Shown one piece after another: positions 1 to 8,394 of a stretch of DNA of 64,000 bases. Position 1 is the stretch's first letter; the number at the start of each line of letters is the position of its first letter. The stretch comes from Gammaproteobacteria bacterium (GTDB taxonomy: Bacteria > Pseudomonadota > Gammaproteobacteria > Competibacterales > Competibacteraceae), in assembly GCA_024235095.1 (NCBI GenBank), contig JACKNC010000003.1:310001-374000 (forward strand), in the 5' to 3' direction. A program made the translations under genes and the position numbers. The notes under the pieces are model-generated. The model worked only from the letters and a program-made list of their open reading frames with translations. It did not search any database and was not told where the DNA came from.

Positions 1-61
1 GAAAATTACCAATGTTTTCTTCAACGTACTGTAATACGTCTTCTAGGTTTAATGTTATCAT
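1..61 (-). CDS. Start of a putative type II restriction endonuclease (partial)
   Basis: An open frame begins with ATG at 61 and runs off the left edge; it reads MITLNLEDVLQYVEENIGNF. It overlaps the last 41 bases of the upstream methyltransferase gene in another frame, the arrangement expected of a translationally coupled modification/restriction pair. The N-terminus resembles what I recall of PmeII-type endonucleases, but only 20 residues are visible, so the family is a guess from context and recall. The rest of the gene lies outside the window. Confidence 0.4.
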   Translation of the reverse strand, partial: MITLNLEDVLQYVEENIGNF

Positions 62-908
62 ATTCAGCCTTTGGTTCAGATGGATTTAACTCAACAGGTT
101 TCAATTGCTTCCTCACCATTTCGCAATACTCAGAAACAATGTCGATGCCTATAGAGTTTCGTCTCATTCGGTTGGCAACAATTAATGTTGTTCCAGAACC
201 CATGAATGGGTCAAGAACCGTGTCGTTTTCCTTTGTAAAAAGCTTGATGAACCATTCAGGCAATTCTTCAGGGAAAGCTGCACTGTGGTTTTTATTGTTG
301 CATTCGGTTGCTAAATGCAAAACATTTGTTGGGTATGCCTTATCTCTATCAATCCAGTTTGAAATATTTTTACCAAACCCACTTCCAACTTTTGAATTAT
401 CACGGATTTTATCAGTTTCAGAAAGATTCTTTAATCTTGCATTTGCCCATTCACCCATAGGTACCATAACTTCTTCCTGATACATGTGAAATTTCCGGTT
501 TTTATTGAATTGAAGAAGCCTTTCCCATGCATCACGAAAACGATTGGGCCATTTTCCAGGATAGCAATTTTTTTTATGCCAAATGAATTCTTCTGTCCAC
601 AACCATCCTTGCTTACGCATTTCTAAAATGAGTTCCATTACATAGGTACTACGCTCACCTTCAACTACTTTTTCCTTGATGTTTAAGACGAAAGTTCCTG
701 TCGGTTTAAGGACACGTAAAAGCTGTTCAGAAATAGGCAAAAACCAGCTCACGTATTTATTGTGATGAATGCCACCGTATGTGTTTTTTCGTTGGTCTGC
801 ATAAGGTGGTGATGTCACTATAAGGTCAATAGAATCATCTGGAAGCAGTTTTAATTGCTCCTTGCTATCTCCAAGATATATATCTGTAGTTACTTCCATT
901 TTATACAC
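21..908 (-). CDS. DNA methyltransferase, beta class (N4-cytosine/N6-adenine)
   Basis: This is an S-adenosylmethionine-dependent DNA methyltransferase. The catalytic motif TSPPY lies near residue 33 and the cofactor-binding motif DPFMGSGTT near residue 233; catalytic motif before cofactor motif defines the beta class, and SPPY is more common in N4-cytosine enzymes than in adenine enzymes. At about 295 residues it has the family's usual length. Translation may start at GTG 908 or at ATG 899 three codons later; neither has a strong ribosome-binding site. It most likely protects host DNA from the endonuclease whose start overlaps its 3' end. The recognition sequence cannot be read from the protein. 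Confidence 0.9.
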   Translation of the reverse strand: MYKMEVTTDIYLGDSKEQLKLLPDDSIDLIVTSPPYADQRKNTYGGIHHNKYVSWFLPISEQLLRVLKPTGTFVLNIKEKVVEGERSTYVMELILEMRKQGWLWTEEFIWHKKNCYPGKWPNRFRDAWERLLQFNKNRKFHMYQEEVMVPMGEWANARLKNLSETDKIRDNSKVGSGFGKNISNWIDRDKAYPTNVLHLATECNNKNHSAAFPEELPEWFIKLFTKENDTVLDPFMGSGTTLIVANRMRRNSIGIDIVSEYCEMVRKQLKPVELNPSEPKAEYDNIKPRRRITVR

Positions 909-1241
909 ACTTGTTTCATGGCGTTTTGTTTCTTTGAGGGTTTCTGTAAAATTGGCTCATATGGCTGAAAATAACCAGCCAATCTAGCGCTACGTCTTTT
1001 AGTTATTGTCATATCCGATTTCAGGTTATCGGATTCCACAGGAACTCTTGAGGAACTAAAGATTTTGACCATACTAGTTTTTCATTGGCCTATCATCTTG
1101 CAATCCTACCCCTACCCTCCTCCACCTGCGGAAAATCCATAGTCCATTTGGAAAATCCTCACTTAAGGATCAACTTCAAGAAACGTCAGTTGAGGATGTA
1201 AACAACGTTAATATAACGTTAAGTTAAAATAAAATTAACCT
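909..1241. other. Intergenic stretch upstream of the methyltransferase
   Basis: About 330 bases without a convincing gene. A 60-codon minus-strand frame (890-1072) overlaps the methyltransferase start but has no ribosome-binding site or recognisable family. The right end holds the AACGTT box pair described separately. Confidence 0.5.
1203..1221. promoter_or_regulatory. AACGTT box pair, 11-bp phase
   Basis: Two AACGTT palindromes start at 1204 and 1215, exactly one helical turn apart; the second is the longer palindrome TAACGTTA. They lie just beyond the 3' end of the DUF2442 gene. They belong to the dispersed box family probably bound by the ribbon-helix-helix protein of partition locus 1 (inference). 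Confidence 0.5.
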
Positions 1242-1490
1242 TTATTCAACGTCATGTAAGGTATTTTGTATATCCCAGATAATCGTATCAGAACTAAAAT
1301 CTTGTTCATGAGACCACATAATGCCGTAATGAGCTGGACGAACCAGACGAAAATAAGATTCATTGGTAAGCTCTTTGAAAGCGCTGCCTTTTAGGTATGG
1401 TTTAACATCAAAAATACCTGAAATACCACTATTAGTGAGTATTTTTATTCTGTAGTTTTCAAGTGGAGTAGCCTCTATGATTTTATCCAT
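1242..1490 (-). CDS. DUF2442 domain protein
   Basis: A complete 82-residue DUF2442 protein. The family core is clear: GIFDVKPYL near residue 26, then KGSAFKEL, VRPAHYGIMW and a C-terminal DTIIWDI. Proteins of this family are small, often encoded beside DUF4160 partners or toxin-antitoxin genes, and have no established biochemical function. No DUF4160 partner is present here. The gene lies 12 bases downstream of the partition protein gene on the same strand, so it may be the last gene of that operon. Confidence 0.85.
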   Translation of the reverse strand: MDKIIEATPLENYRIKILTNSGISGIFDVKPYLKGSAFKELTNESYFRLVRPAHYGIMWSHEQDFSSDTIIWDIQNTLHDVE

Positions 1491-1502
1491 TATGCTCTAC
1501 TA

Positions 1503-1778
1503 TTACCCAACTTCCCCACCCTCTCTTTCCAGCTTCTCGCACAGTGCTTCTAATATCCAAGTGTGGCGTGGAATTTTAACCTTGCGCTTTTTCAGGGCCT
1601 CATCGATTTGCGCCAGAAAATCGGGATTCAACCTCAGTTGAATAAATTGCTGTTTATTCTGAGCAGATTTCTTTCCCCCCTGCCGGGCCACACTACCCCC
1701 CTTGTCAATTAAGGCGGCAATCTCTGCTTCGGGTAAGTTCCCTTTCTCGACCAATCGGGGTTTCTTGGTAATCGTCAT
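1503..1778 (-). CDS. Partition locus 1: small ribbon-helix-helix DNA-binding protein
   Basis: A 91-residue basic protein with a disordered Lys/Arg/Gln-rich N-terminus and a C-terminal half (about residues 45-85) with the pattern of a ribbon-helix-helix fold: strand FIQLRLNP, then helices over LAQIDEALKK and TWILEALCEKLE. Its start ATG overlaps the stop of the ParA gene (ATGA at 1775-1778), the usual arrangement in type Ib partition operons, where such a protein binds a repeat-array centromere, activates ParA and represses the operon. The probable targets are the phased AACGTT boxes; that assignment is inference from location. Confidence 0.75.
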   Translation of the reverse strand: MTITKKPRLVEKGNLPEAEIAALIDKGGSVARQGGKKSAQNKQQFIQLRLNPDFLAQIDEALKKRKVKIPRHTWILEALCEKLEREGGEVG

Positions 1779-2443
1779 GCCGATTCTTCTCCATTTAACG
1801 TTGGATTAACATTAAAGACATATTGGTATAACGTTAAAATCTCTTCACTGGCCTTCGGGTCCTGGGGTTTGAGCTCCACAACGCCTAAACCCTGAGCGGC
1901 GGCATTAGAAAAGGCTTTGCGGGTTCCCAAGGGGGTATTGATGAATTCTAGTCCGGTCGCCTCTTTGAGAATCTCGGCGCTTTCATCGTTATCTTGGCCG
2001 CGCGGGTCCGCCCGGTTGATGAAGATATAAGCCGAGAGTTCAGGATTGGCCGCGCGCATCTCTTCTACGAGGTGCGAGACTTTTTCCAGGGTCCAAATAT
2101 CAAAAGACCGGGGCACAAAAGGCACAAGCAATACATCAGCAATGCTTAGCGCGGCCCGTTGGCTGGCGGTGTCACGTCCTCCGGTGTCGATGAGGATGGT
2201 GTCATACTTGCTGGAAAGCCGTAAGGTTTCCGTGCGAACAGCCGAACCGGTCAACTTAATGCTGGTATACCCGGCCCCTTCGGGAAGGCGCTCATTTCGC
2301 AGAACCGTAAAGTCCGTAGAGGTTTCCTGGTCATCGGCATCAATGAGCAGCACGTCATGCTCTCTCGCGCTCAAAACGGCTAGGTTAGTCGCTACAGTGG
2401 TTTTCCCTGAACCCCCCTTAATCCCGCCAACAACGATTTTCAT
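1775..2443 (-). CDS. parA: Partition locus 1: ParA-type ATPase
   Basis: A 222-residue deviant-Walker ATPase. The P-loop IKGGSGKTT is near residue 8, Walker A' is LLIDADDQETS near residue 33, and Walker B is ILIDTGGRD near residue 85. There is no N-terminal helix-turn-helix, so it is the short type Ib form that relies on a separate repressor, here the ribbon-helix-helix protein whose gene overlaps its 3' end. It would drive plasmid segregation by dynamic nucleoid binding. An AACGTT box sits about 20 bases upstream of the start, a position that fits autoregulation. Confidence 0.9.
   Translation of the reverse strand: MKIVVGGIKGGSGKTTVATNLAVLSAREHDVLLIDADDQETSTDFTVLRNERLPEGAGYTSIKLTGSAVRTETLRLSSKYDTILIDTGGRDTASQRAALSIADVLLVPFVPRSFDIWTLEKVSHLVEEMRAANPELSAYIFINRADPRGQDNDESAEILKEATGLEFINTPLGTRKAFSNAAAQGLGVVELKPQDPKASEEILTLYQYVFNVNPTLNGEESA
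1797..1836. promoter_or_regulatory. AACGTT boxes inside the parA 3' end
   Basis: AACGTT occurs at 1797 and 1830, 33 bases apart, which is three helical turns at the 11-bp spacing used elsewhere in this replicon. The second is part of TAACGTTA. They lie in the coding sequence immediately before the ribbon-helix-helix gene start. Confidence 0.4.
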
Positions 2444-2461
2444 GGCGTCATTCCAGTTAAT

Positions 2462-2480
2462 TTAACGTTAATGTAACATC
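2462..2480. promoter_or_regulatory. AACGTT box upstream of partition locus 1
   Basis: The palindrome TTAACGTTAA (2462-2471) is followed 11 bases later by a degenerate copy, AACATC at 2475. The position, about 20 bases before the parA start, suits an operator or centromere box for the operon. Binding is inferred. Confidence 0.5.
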
Positions 2481-2698
2481 TAAATAAAGTTATTTAGGCA
2501 TAAAAATAACATCAGACTCACTGGATTACAATCTCCCTTCCCCACTTGCCCTGACGGGATACCCAAGCAGATAGCTGCCTCAAAGACCTTTGGGCGATGA
2601 CACCGGTTACCCTGGCAGCAGTCCTTGCCGGAAATAACCACTAAACAAATCTCAAATTCAAGTTATTGTCTTCCTAATTGATATCCAGAAATCGGATA

Positions 2699-3751
2699 TT
2701 AAGCTAGCTCGTGAATTCCTGCGTACTGAGTATCAGGTAGTCTAAAAAAAGACTGAACTTTCTCGGCTTTTTCTTTCAATGATCTCAATAAACCATCAAT
2801 CCTTCTATTCAAGTCGGCTTTATTTTTGATCGGCTCTTTCTCTAAATGTCGATGCTTGATCTCATTCCACACTTGTTCATCCGGATTCATCTTCGGAGAA
2901 TAGGGAGGAAAAAAGAACATCCGGATTTGATGGCGGTGACTTCGAACAAAATCTCTGACCTCTTTTGAACGATGAAACGGGGCATTATCGGCGATGACTA
3001 TCAATGGATGGGTGCGGCCTTTTAACAACTTTTCCAGAAATTCGATATACCGTTTTCCATTAATATGATCCTCTTTAATATCAAAATTTAATTCGCCCGC
3101 CGCCGTAATCGCAGACAGCACGTGATAACCCTCGCGTTGTTGATTCACCGTGACCACCGGCGTTATATTCACTTCACCCCACGTCCGGCCCGAGCGGGTC
3201 CGAATCCCGATCCCTGATTCATCCTCAAAGGCAATATCGGCCCCGATCTTTTCAGCAACTCGTTCAATTAAAAGAAATTTATGATTAAGAAAATCGTCCA
3301 CCTTGCGCGGATCCTGTTGCCGCGCCTGATAACACGGCACTTGACAACTTAATTTCATGGCGTGTAAATGCCAGGCAACCGTCGCATCCGAAACACAAAG
3401 ATCAAACTGCTTGTCTAACAAATCTACAAGAATCTTTAGCGTCCATAAAACCGTGTCATAACCATAGGCTTCCGGCGTTGACGTTAAAATCGTCTTCCGC
3501 AACCATTCATCGATCTCGGGCGTGATCATCAATGGTGCGCCCGGTGCGGTCTTTGTATCCAAAGCCTCCTCGCCTCCTTCGCGATATTTGCGTAGCCAAT
3601 CATAAAGGCTACTTCGACTGATATTTAAGAAATCCGCAACCGTTTCTGGACGATAGCCCTTTTCTTCTATCGCCCGAACCGCAATGCGCCGTAGATAACT
3701 CATAACCTCATCCGGTATTTTACGGGCATCGAACATCCATTTGGCGTCCAT
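2699..3751 (-). CDS. IS630 family transposase (IS630-C type)
   Basis: A full-length 350-residue IS630/Tc1-like DDE transposase. The N-terminal third has helix-turn-helix motifs (ETVADFLNISRSSLYDWL). The catalytic core shows the three acidic motifs IAFEDESG, IVIADNAPFH and NPDEQVWNEIK. It is a diverged relative of the transposase at 34175-35230, with the same length and near-identical ends. The element ends are not clear; upstream, an inverted repeat (AATTATATATAGTC at 3786 and its complement near 3858) is not obviously the terminal repeat. It sits between partition locus 1 and the replication origin. Confidence 0.92.
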   Translation of the reverse strand: MDAKWMFDARKIPDEVMSYLRRIAVRAIEEKGYRPETVADFLNISRSSLYDWLRKYREGGEEALDTKTAPGAPLMITPEIDEWLRKTILTSTPEAYGYDTVLWTLKILVDLLDKQFDLCVSDATVAWHLHAMKLSCQVPCYQARQQDPRKVDDFLNHKFLLIERVAEKIGADIAFEDESGIGIRTRSGRTWGEVNITPVVTVNQQREGYHVLSAITAAGELNFDIKEDHINGKRYIEFLEKLLKGRTHPLIVIADNAPFHRSKEVRDFVRSHRHQIRMFFFPPYSPKMNPDEQVWNEIKHRHLEKEPIKNKADLNRRIDGLLRSLKEKAEKVQSFFRLPDTQYAGIHELA

Positions 3752-3930
3752 AATCAGACTCCTCGCTCAGTCACCTATTAGTGTGTAATTATATATAGTC
3801 GTTTAGACATTCGACTTGCCATTTGGTTGATTTTGATGTCCGGATAACTTCCTGGAAGACTATATATATTTGCTTTTACGACTATTTCTATCTAACAACA
3901 CTTTGATTTGAGTTCTAAAAGAGTTTATTT

Positions 3931-3949
3931 TAACGTTTATATAACGTTA
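3931..3949. promoter_or_regulatory. AACGTT box pair, 11-bp phase
   Basis: AACGTT starts at 3932 and 3943, again 11 bases apart, followed by TTTTGATT. The boxes and their right flank resemble 7139-7165, so the block appears to be duplicated. Confidence 0.5.
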
Positions 3950-3960
3950 TTTTGATTAGC

Positions 3961-4476
3961 TTATTGCCTTCCTACCTCCTTGCCAAACTCCTCCGTCATT
4001 TGAAGACCTTGATTAAGCGGCCTGGGAAGGCCCGTAAGGGCATTTTTCATCTTAAGAGCTGGAAACCATTACATTAACTCCAATCGCGCCATCTGAGGCC
4101 AATACAGGCCGTTTTTGGCAGATGCTCCTGATGGCCTTCAGGTTGGCCTTTGCAGGTTGCTCATTTCGAGGTGGTTTCTGATGCTACCAAAGAACTAAAA
4201 ATATCAATAATTTTAATTAGTTGTACTATATTTGTGTGAGTAAATATGCGTAAGTTGCATTTCCTCATGAAGCCTTGAGGTAATCTCGTTACCTGAAATC
4301 ACCTTTCCCTTTTCCCCTTCTTTTCTCAAAAAACACTTTCCCTGGTGCTTGGAAAGTGGCCAGGGAATGGAGTTATCAACAGGCAGTTTCGGACCTACAG
4401 GTGTTTAAAGGTAAGTACAGGGTAATACAGGGGGGAGCTGTTTAGCCTATAATTTCCGATACTTGAGGCACTTTTC
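3961..4476. other. Non-coding region upstream of the iterons
   Basis: About 500 bases without a gene. It holds a degenerate iteron (GTGAGTAAATATGCG, 4236-4250) and a DnaA-box-like TTATCAACA at 4373-4381, one mismatch from TTATNCACA. It probably forms part of the replication origin; nothing else is recognisable. Confidence 0.5.
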
Positions 4477-4580
4477 GGTGAGTGTTTATGCGCAGATCGG
4501 TGAGTGTTTATGCGTAAACTGGTGAGTGCTTATGCGTAGATCAGTGAGTGTTTATGCGTAAGTGGTGAGTGTTTATGCGT
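4477..4580 (+). repeat. Replication origin iterons (five direct repeats)
   Basis: Five near-identical 17-bp repeats, consensus GGTGAGTGTTTATGCGT, begin at 4477, 4499, 4521, 4543 and 4564. The spacing is 22, 22, 22 and 21 bases, two helical turns, placing every copy on the same DNA face. They lie about 100 bases upstream of repA, the classic layout of an iteron-controlled plasmid origin in which RepA binds the repeats to start replication and limit copy number. Confidence 0.92.
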
Positions 4581-4596
4581 GCCCAAATGGCCTACC

Positions 4597-4605
4597 TGTG
4601 AATAA
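4597..4605 (-). promoter_or_regulatory. DnaA box
   Basis: TGTGAATAA matches the reverse complement of the DnaA consensus TTATNCACA exactly. It lies 17 bases after the last iteron and before repA, as expected for an origin that recruits host DnaA. Confidence 0.6.
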
Positions 4606-4683
4606 CTTTCTGGCGCTGGTTTATCCGACAGAGTTGATTTATGTTTGAGTGGATCACCTAAGTAACATTCAGGGTAAATCACT

Positions 4684-5910
4684 ATGAAAGACAAAGATGA
4701 CGATCAGAATAATGATGAAAAAAAGAATAAGGATTTCAGTGAAATCATCACCGAAACCCTAGCCATTGAGATTGGTGAAGCTAAAAGTGCAGGTAAGATA
4801 GGGTTTATTTCCAGAGCACTGACCCAAGCCACATTGCCGCATCGGCGGATTCCCGGCTGTGAATTCAGCCGAAGTAACGGTAATTTTACTCTTTCTATCG
4901 TTTCGCCAAGTGTAATTGGTTTACCCTATGGAAATATTCCCCGGTTATTGGTGTCCTGGGTGACTTCTGAAGCGGTGCGTATGCGCTCGCCTATCTTGGA
5001 ACTTGGGTCGTCCCTGTCGCATTTCATGAGGGAGTTAGGACTGACGCCAACTGGGGGAAGATGGGGAAGTGTCACACGACTTCGCGAACAAATGCTTCGT
5101 CTCTTTGCCTCTTCGGTGACCTGCATTTACAGCGACAGTAAAAAAACGAATATTCTTGGCGTTAAAATCGTTTCTGAGGCCAATTTGTGGTGGGACCCAA
5201 AATCACCTGACCAAATTCCTCTTTGGAAATCCAATCTGAGATTAGGACAAGAATTTTACAACGAAATTATCAATAACCCTATTCCCATTGATATGGGAGC
5301 ACTCAAGAGTTTGAAACGCTCGCCTATGGCGTTGGATATTTACTGCTGGCTTACCTACCGCATGTCCTACTTGCGCAAGCAAGCTGATATACCCTGGCCT
5401 GTCTTGGAAATGCAGTTTGGGGCCGATTACAAGCGTACCACTGACTTTAGAATAAACTTCATTAAGCACTTGCGATCAGTGCTTACCGTCTATCCTGAAG
5501 CCAATGTCGAGGTCAACGAGCTTGGTTTAGTGCTCAAACCAAGCAAGCCCCATGTGGCCCAGGCGTATAGGCCGCCCTTAAGGGGAACAGAACCAAGGCA
5601 TGGATTACCGCGTGGCTATTTACCTTTTGAGGGTGAAATCGTCGTTGAGGAAGTCAAGGCTCTGCCAGCTCCGCCGCTCAAGGTCGTTCCTCCGTCACAA
5701 GCGGGGCCTGTTCCCTCCACCAAACCACCTGCCATACTGCTTGCGACTGAGACCTACGAGAAGGCCAAGAAAGCCGCCCCTGGCTGGGATGTTTACTCCC
5801 TGGAACAAGAATGGCGGGTCTGGATTGCTGATAAGGAACGGCCAAAAAACCCGGATGCTGCTTTCATCGGCTTTTGTAAGCAGAGGTTTCAGAAGAAGGG
5901 GAAGCCATGA
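4684..5910 (+). CDS. repA: Plasmid replication initiator RepA
   Basis: A 408-residue replication protein of the plasmid-encoded RepA family (pVS1-like). Family hallmarks are GLPYGNIPRLLVSWVTSEAV near residues 78-97, the FMRELGLTPTGGRWGS segment near 117, and the conserved middle region around KRSPMALDIYCWLTYR near 212. The C-terminal 100 residues are Pro-rich and end with a basic tail. It begins 104 bases after the last iteron and would bind the repeats to open the origin. The acidic, charged N-terminal 20 residues are probably disordered. A broken copy of its 3' end lies at 7186-7313. Confidence 0.92.
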   Translation: MKDKDDDQNNDEKKNKDFSEIITETLAIEIGEAKSAGKIGFISRALTQATLPHRRIPGCEFSRSNGNFTLSIVSPSVIGLPYGNIPRLLVSWVTSEAVRMRSPILELGSSLSHFMRELGLTPTGGRWGSVTRLREQMLRLFASSVTCIYSDSKKTNILGVKIVSEANLWWDPKSPDQIPLWKSNLRLGQEFYNEIINNPIPIDMGALKSLKRSPMALDIYCWLTYRMSYLRKQADIPWPVLEMQFGADYKRTTDFRINFIKHLRSVLTVYPEANVEVNELGLVLKPSKPHVAQAYRPPLRGTEPRHGLPRGYLPFEGEIVVEEVKALPAPPLKVVPPSQAGPVPSTKPPAILLATETYEKAKKAAPGWDVYSLEQEWRVWIADKERPKNPDAAFIGFCKQRFQKKGKP

Positions 5911-5942
5911 TTATTCCATAGCCATTTTACGTTCAATGAGCT

Positions 5943-6722
5943 TCAGTTGCTGTTAAAAAGTGTCGGGTCGAATAATTTCATCAGTGAAATAACTTCTTCA
6001 GGAGAGGTCAAAAACCATTCAGTGCCTGGACTATCTTTCATATTTAATCCTCGAATGGTCAAAATGCTGTGGATGGCTTTCTCCCAAGCGTGCGGGTTCG
6101 GTGTGCGGAGAATAAAGTCAATCACAGGTTGTTCTGGCAGAGCAGTTGCGATTTGGTTCATTACTCGCTCTAAGGGATCTCGATTAGAGCGACCAATTTT
6201 ACAGGGCCAAACCGATTTGCCATGTTGCTGCGCATGGTCTCGATAGGTTGGCAGGTAATAGAGATAAATCGCTCCAGAACCATCGCCGAAAGTTTTTTCA
6301 GCAGCAATCCTAGGTTGGGAAATTCCCTCCGTGACTTGTGATACTGAGGATATAGTGGTTGCTAGCAGTAATGATTTGGATTGTTGATAATTCTGTTCGA
6401 GGATGCGCCAATGACCTAGTGTGGGATTCTCTGCGTGGCCCTCCCTAAGCATGTTGTTGAGGGCTTTCTTGAAGGAGTTAGTTATGCTTTTTGTGCGGCC
6501 TAGCGTGCCGCCCCTGGATAGGTGAATTCGAGTTACCTCGTTGATAATCTTTTGGCGTTGAACTAGGTGTCCGGCAAAGAGTTCAAATATTAATTTTTTA
6601 ATGATAGCAGGTGTTAACGGTAACTCTATATGACTGTTGACTAAGTCATTCCCTGAATTAGTATCCGTTAACTTAACATCTAACGAGTGATCGCTATTCT
6701 TTTGTTTCTCCATAGAAACCAT
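5943..6722 (-). CDS. GIY-YIG nuclease superfamily protein (T5orf172-like)
   Basis: A 259-residue protein. The C-terminal half (about 140-245) reads as a T5orf172/MUG113-type GIY-YIG domain: IYLYYLP as the first strand, WPCKIGRS with the conserved Arg as the second, and a later EKAIHSIL helix carrying the metal-binding Glu. The N-terminal half is probably a winged-helix or DNA-binding extension with no clear match. Such proteins are common on phages and plasmids, with unclear targets. The gene is convergent with repA, with a gap of about 30 bases. The start could be ATG 6722 or ATG 6713. Confidence 0.7.
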   Translation of the reverse strand: MVSMEKQKNSDHSLDVKLTDTNSGNDLVNSHIELPLTPAIIKKLIFELFAGHLVQRQKIINEVTRIHLSRGGTLGRTKSITNSFKKALNNMLREGHAENPTLGHWRILEQNYQQSKSLLLATTISSVSQVTEGISQPRIAAEKTFGDGSGAIYLYYLPTYRDHAQQHGKSVWPCKIGRSNRDPLERVMNQIATALPEQPVIDFILRTPNPHAWEKAIHSILTIRGLNMKDSPGTEWFLTSPEEVISLMKLFDPTLFNSN

Positions 6723-7138
6723 AAGTCTATCTTGCTATTAATTAATAGTAGGGGAGCTTTCACTATAAAACTTACTGATTTTCTTTTAAATCCCAATACG
6801 TTTAGAAATTAAGATGTTCTAGTTAAACGTCATGAATGGCTGATGACTTAAATAAATTTTTGGAAAGCCAGTCATCATCTTATTATTTGTCATCATTGAA
6901 ATAACTATCTGATTCAGTATTCATAGGTAATGTTCTTTTTGAATTCGATAAAAATTATTTATGTGCATCAGAATAAAATTGATGCAGAATCCATATTGTT
7001 TTTTATAAAGTGTCTAATTAGTCTCTACAGCTTGAGTTATTTTTGAATCCATTGATGCGCAAAAGAAGGGAAAGGCGGCAAACTCAATAAGTTTAACTTC
7101 ATTATTTAGTTAAAATAAATCTAATTTAGGTTTGTTTT
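6723..7138. other. AT-rich non-coding stretch
   Basis: No gene with coding character, no strong repeat and no recognisable RNA gene was seen here. It leads into the AACGTT boxes and the repA remnant. Confidence 0.4.
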
Positions 7139-7156
7139 GACGTTATTATAACGTTA
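7139..7156. promoter_or_regulatory. AACGTT box pair, 11-bp phase
   Basis: A degenerate GACGTT at 7139 and a perfect AACGTT at 7150 are 11 bases apart. The right flank (TTTTGATT) is the same as that of the 3932/3943 pair. Confidence 0.45.
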
Positions 7157-7185
7157 TTTTGATTGGCGTAAAGCCTTCCTTTGAT

Positions 7186-7313
7186 AAGTCGCCCCTGGCT
7201 GAGATGATTACGTTCTGGAGCAGGATTAGCGGGCCTGGATTGCTGATAAGGAACGGCCAAAAAACCCCGATGCTGCTTTCATCGGCTTTTGTAAGCAGAG
7301 ATTTCAGAAGAAT
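7186..7313 (+). pseudogene. Remnant of a second repA 3' end
   Basis: About 128 bases align with the last part of repA (about 5770-5905). The second half is nearly identical and the first half diverged, with small differences that break the frame. There is no initiator upstream. It marks either a duplication followed by decay, or a second related replicon that fused with this one and lost its rep gene. Confidence 0.75.
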
Positions 7314-7399
7314 TTTATACAGTAAGCAATTGTAATTTCTATATATATCTATATAAATGTAAAGCATAATAGCTTTATTAAATATTTAAAAATTGCTTT

Positions 7400-7519
7400 C
7401 TAGTGGGTCAAGTGCCTTGCTCATGGCCATTATTGTCCCTCACTTTGTTAGTTAATTGATTGATAAAAATGCTTTTCCTATTTCATTAATAGCGATGTTC
7501 AAGGCACTTGACCCACTAG
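7400..7519. mobile_element. 120-bp MITE-like element
   Basis: A perfect 20-bp inverted repeat, CTAGTGGGTCAAGTGCCTTG, occurs at 7400-7419 and in reverse at 7500-7519, with 80 AT-rich bases between and no coding capacity. The outer CTAG/TA and the GTGGG start resemble the ends of IS630-A in this window (flanking TA, GTGGGCTGACAC), so it could be a non-autonomous element moved by an IS630-type transposase. A transcription terminator is less likely because the loop is long. Confidence 0.6.
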
Positions 7520-7597
7520 CACTGAATACTGGCTTTTTCGATCAGATGACTTACATTCCTCTTTGGATATCAAACAGCCAATGTCTCAGAGAAGCTT

Positions 7598-8320
7598 TTA
7601 ACTTAAAAAGCTCTTTCTAGAATTTAAGACAGGCATCCATGCTTTTCTAAGTGTATTTTCTATGTCTGTTTCAATTAATTCTCCATGTGCCAGTATCACT
7701 TGTTTTGCGTTCCATGATAATACTTTTTCTAGCCCAATTTTTACGGAATTTTTATCTCCCCAGCCCATTTGGTATTCGGGAGCAGCTTTTGGATTATTCC
7801 ACATTCTGAATACGACTTTCCACCAGAACTTTAACAGGCTAGATGCTTTGTGTTGATAACTGTCGCCAATGTTTTCAATCAAATCAACTAAAATCAATGT
7901 GCCAGAAGGTTTATGAAAGAAAGGAACCTCCCACATATACTTTGTACCTTGAATAACGACCAACTCAAATTCGTTATTCCACCTCGGATCAGGTTCATTA
8001 CCGAGTATCCACTGAAAAGGAATATCGGGTCGTTTTCTCTCTAATCCGGGACAGAGCCAAGTTTCTGCATTGGGGTAGTGAGATTGAAACTCTGTGACAA
8101 ATAAGTGATGATAAGATCCCGGTACGATGATGTATTTCACGTTTCCAATTGCATCAATCTTAGCTTTTAGCTCCACCTCGATCTGACAGGGATCATGAAT
8201 TAATATATCGCCATTTTCCAGGCGAATAACTGTCATTCGACCGAAAAGATCAATTCCAAAATATCTAACCGGATATTCATATATCCATATTTGATTTTTT
8301 ACATATTCATCTAGCACCAT
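7598..8320 (-). CDS. DUF4336 domain protein
   Basis: A 240-residue DUF4336 protein, a family with a metallo-beta-lactamase-like fold. Visible family features are the opening YEYPVRYFGIDLFGRMTVIRL, the PGSYHHLFV segment near residue 87 where hydrolase members have metal ligands, and VILAHGELIE near the C-terminus. Function is not established. It is complete and isolated, with no obvious operon partner. Confidence 0.8.
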   Translation of the reverse strand: MVLDEYVKNQIWIYEYPVRYFGIDLFGRMTVIRLENGDILIHDPCQIEVELKAKIDAIGNVKYIIVPGSYHHLFVTEFQSHYPNAETWLCPGLERKRPDIPFQWILGNEPDPRWNNEFELVVIQGTKYMWEVPFFHKPSGTLILVDLIENIGDSYQHKASSLLKFWWKVVFRMWNNPKAAPEYQMGWGDKNSVKIGLEKVLSWNAKQVILAHGELIETDIENTLRKAWMPVLNSRKSFLS

Positions 8321-8394
8321 GTTGTTAATTACTCTTAGAGGTATAACGACGCCATTCAGTTGCGCGGCTTTTTACATCGGCAGAATTCGCCTTA

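Noticed and set aside
890..1072. 60-codon minus-strand frame overlapping the methyltransferase start
   Set aside because: It has no ribosome-binding site, family match or conserved features; it could be a tiny control protein, but nothing in the sequence supports that.
4477..4580. Iterons considered as a CRISPR array
   Set aside because: The repeats are 17 bp at 21-22 bp spacing with only 4-5 bp between, far too short for spacers; the position before repA fits iterons.
7146..7367. 73-codon minus-strand frame
   Set aside because: It lies antisense over the repA remnant and AT-rich DNA and has low-complexity composition, so it is a chance frame.
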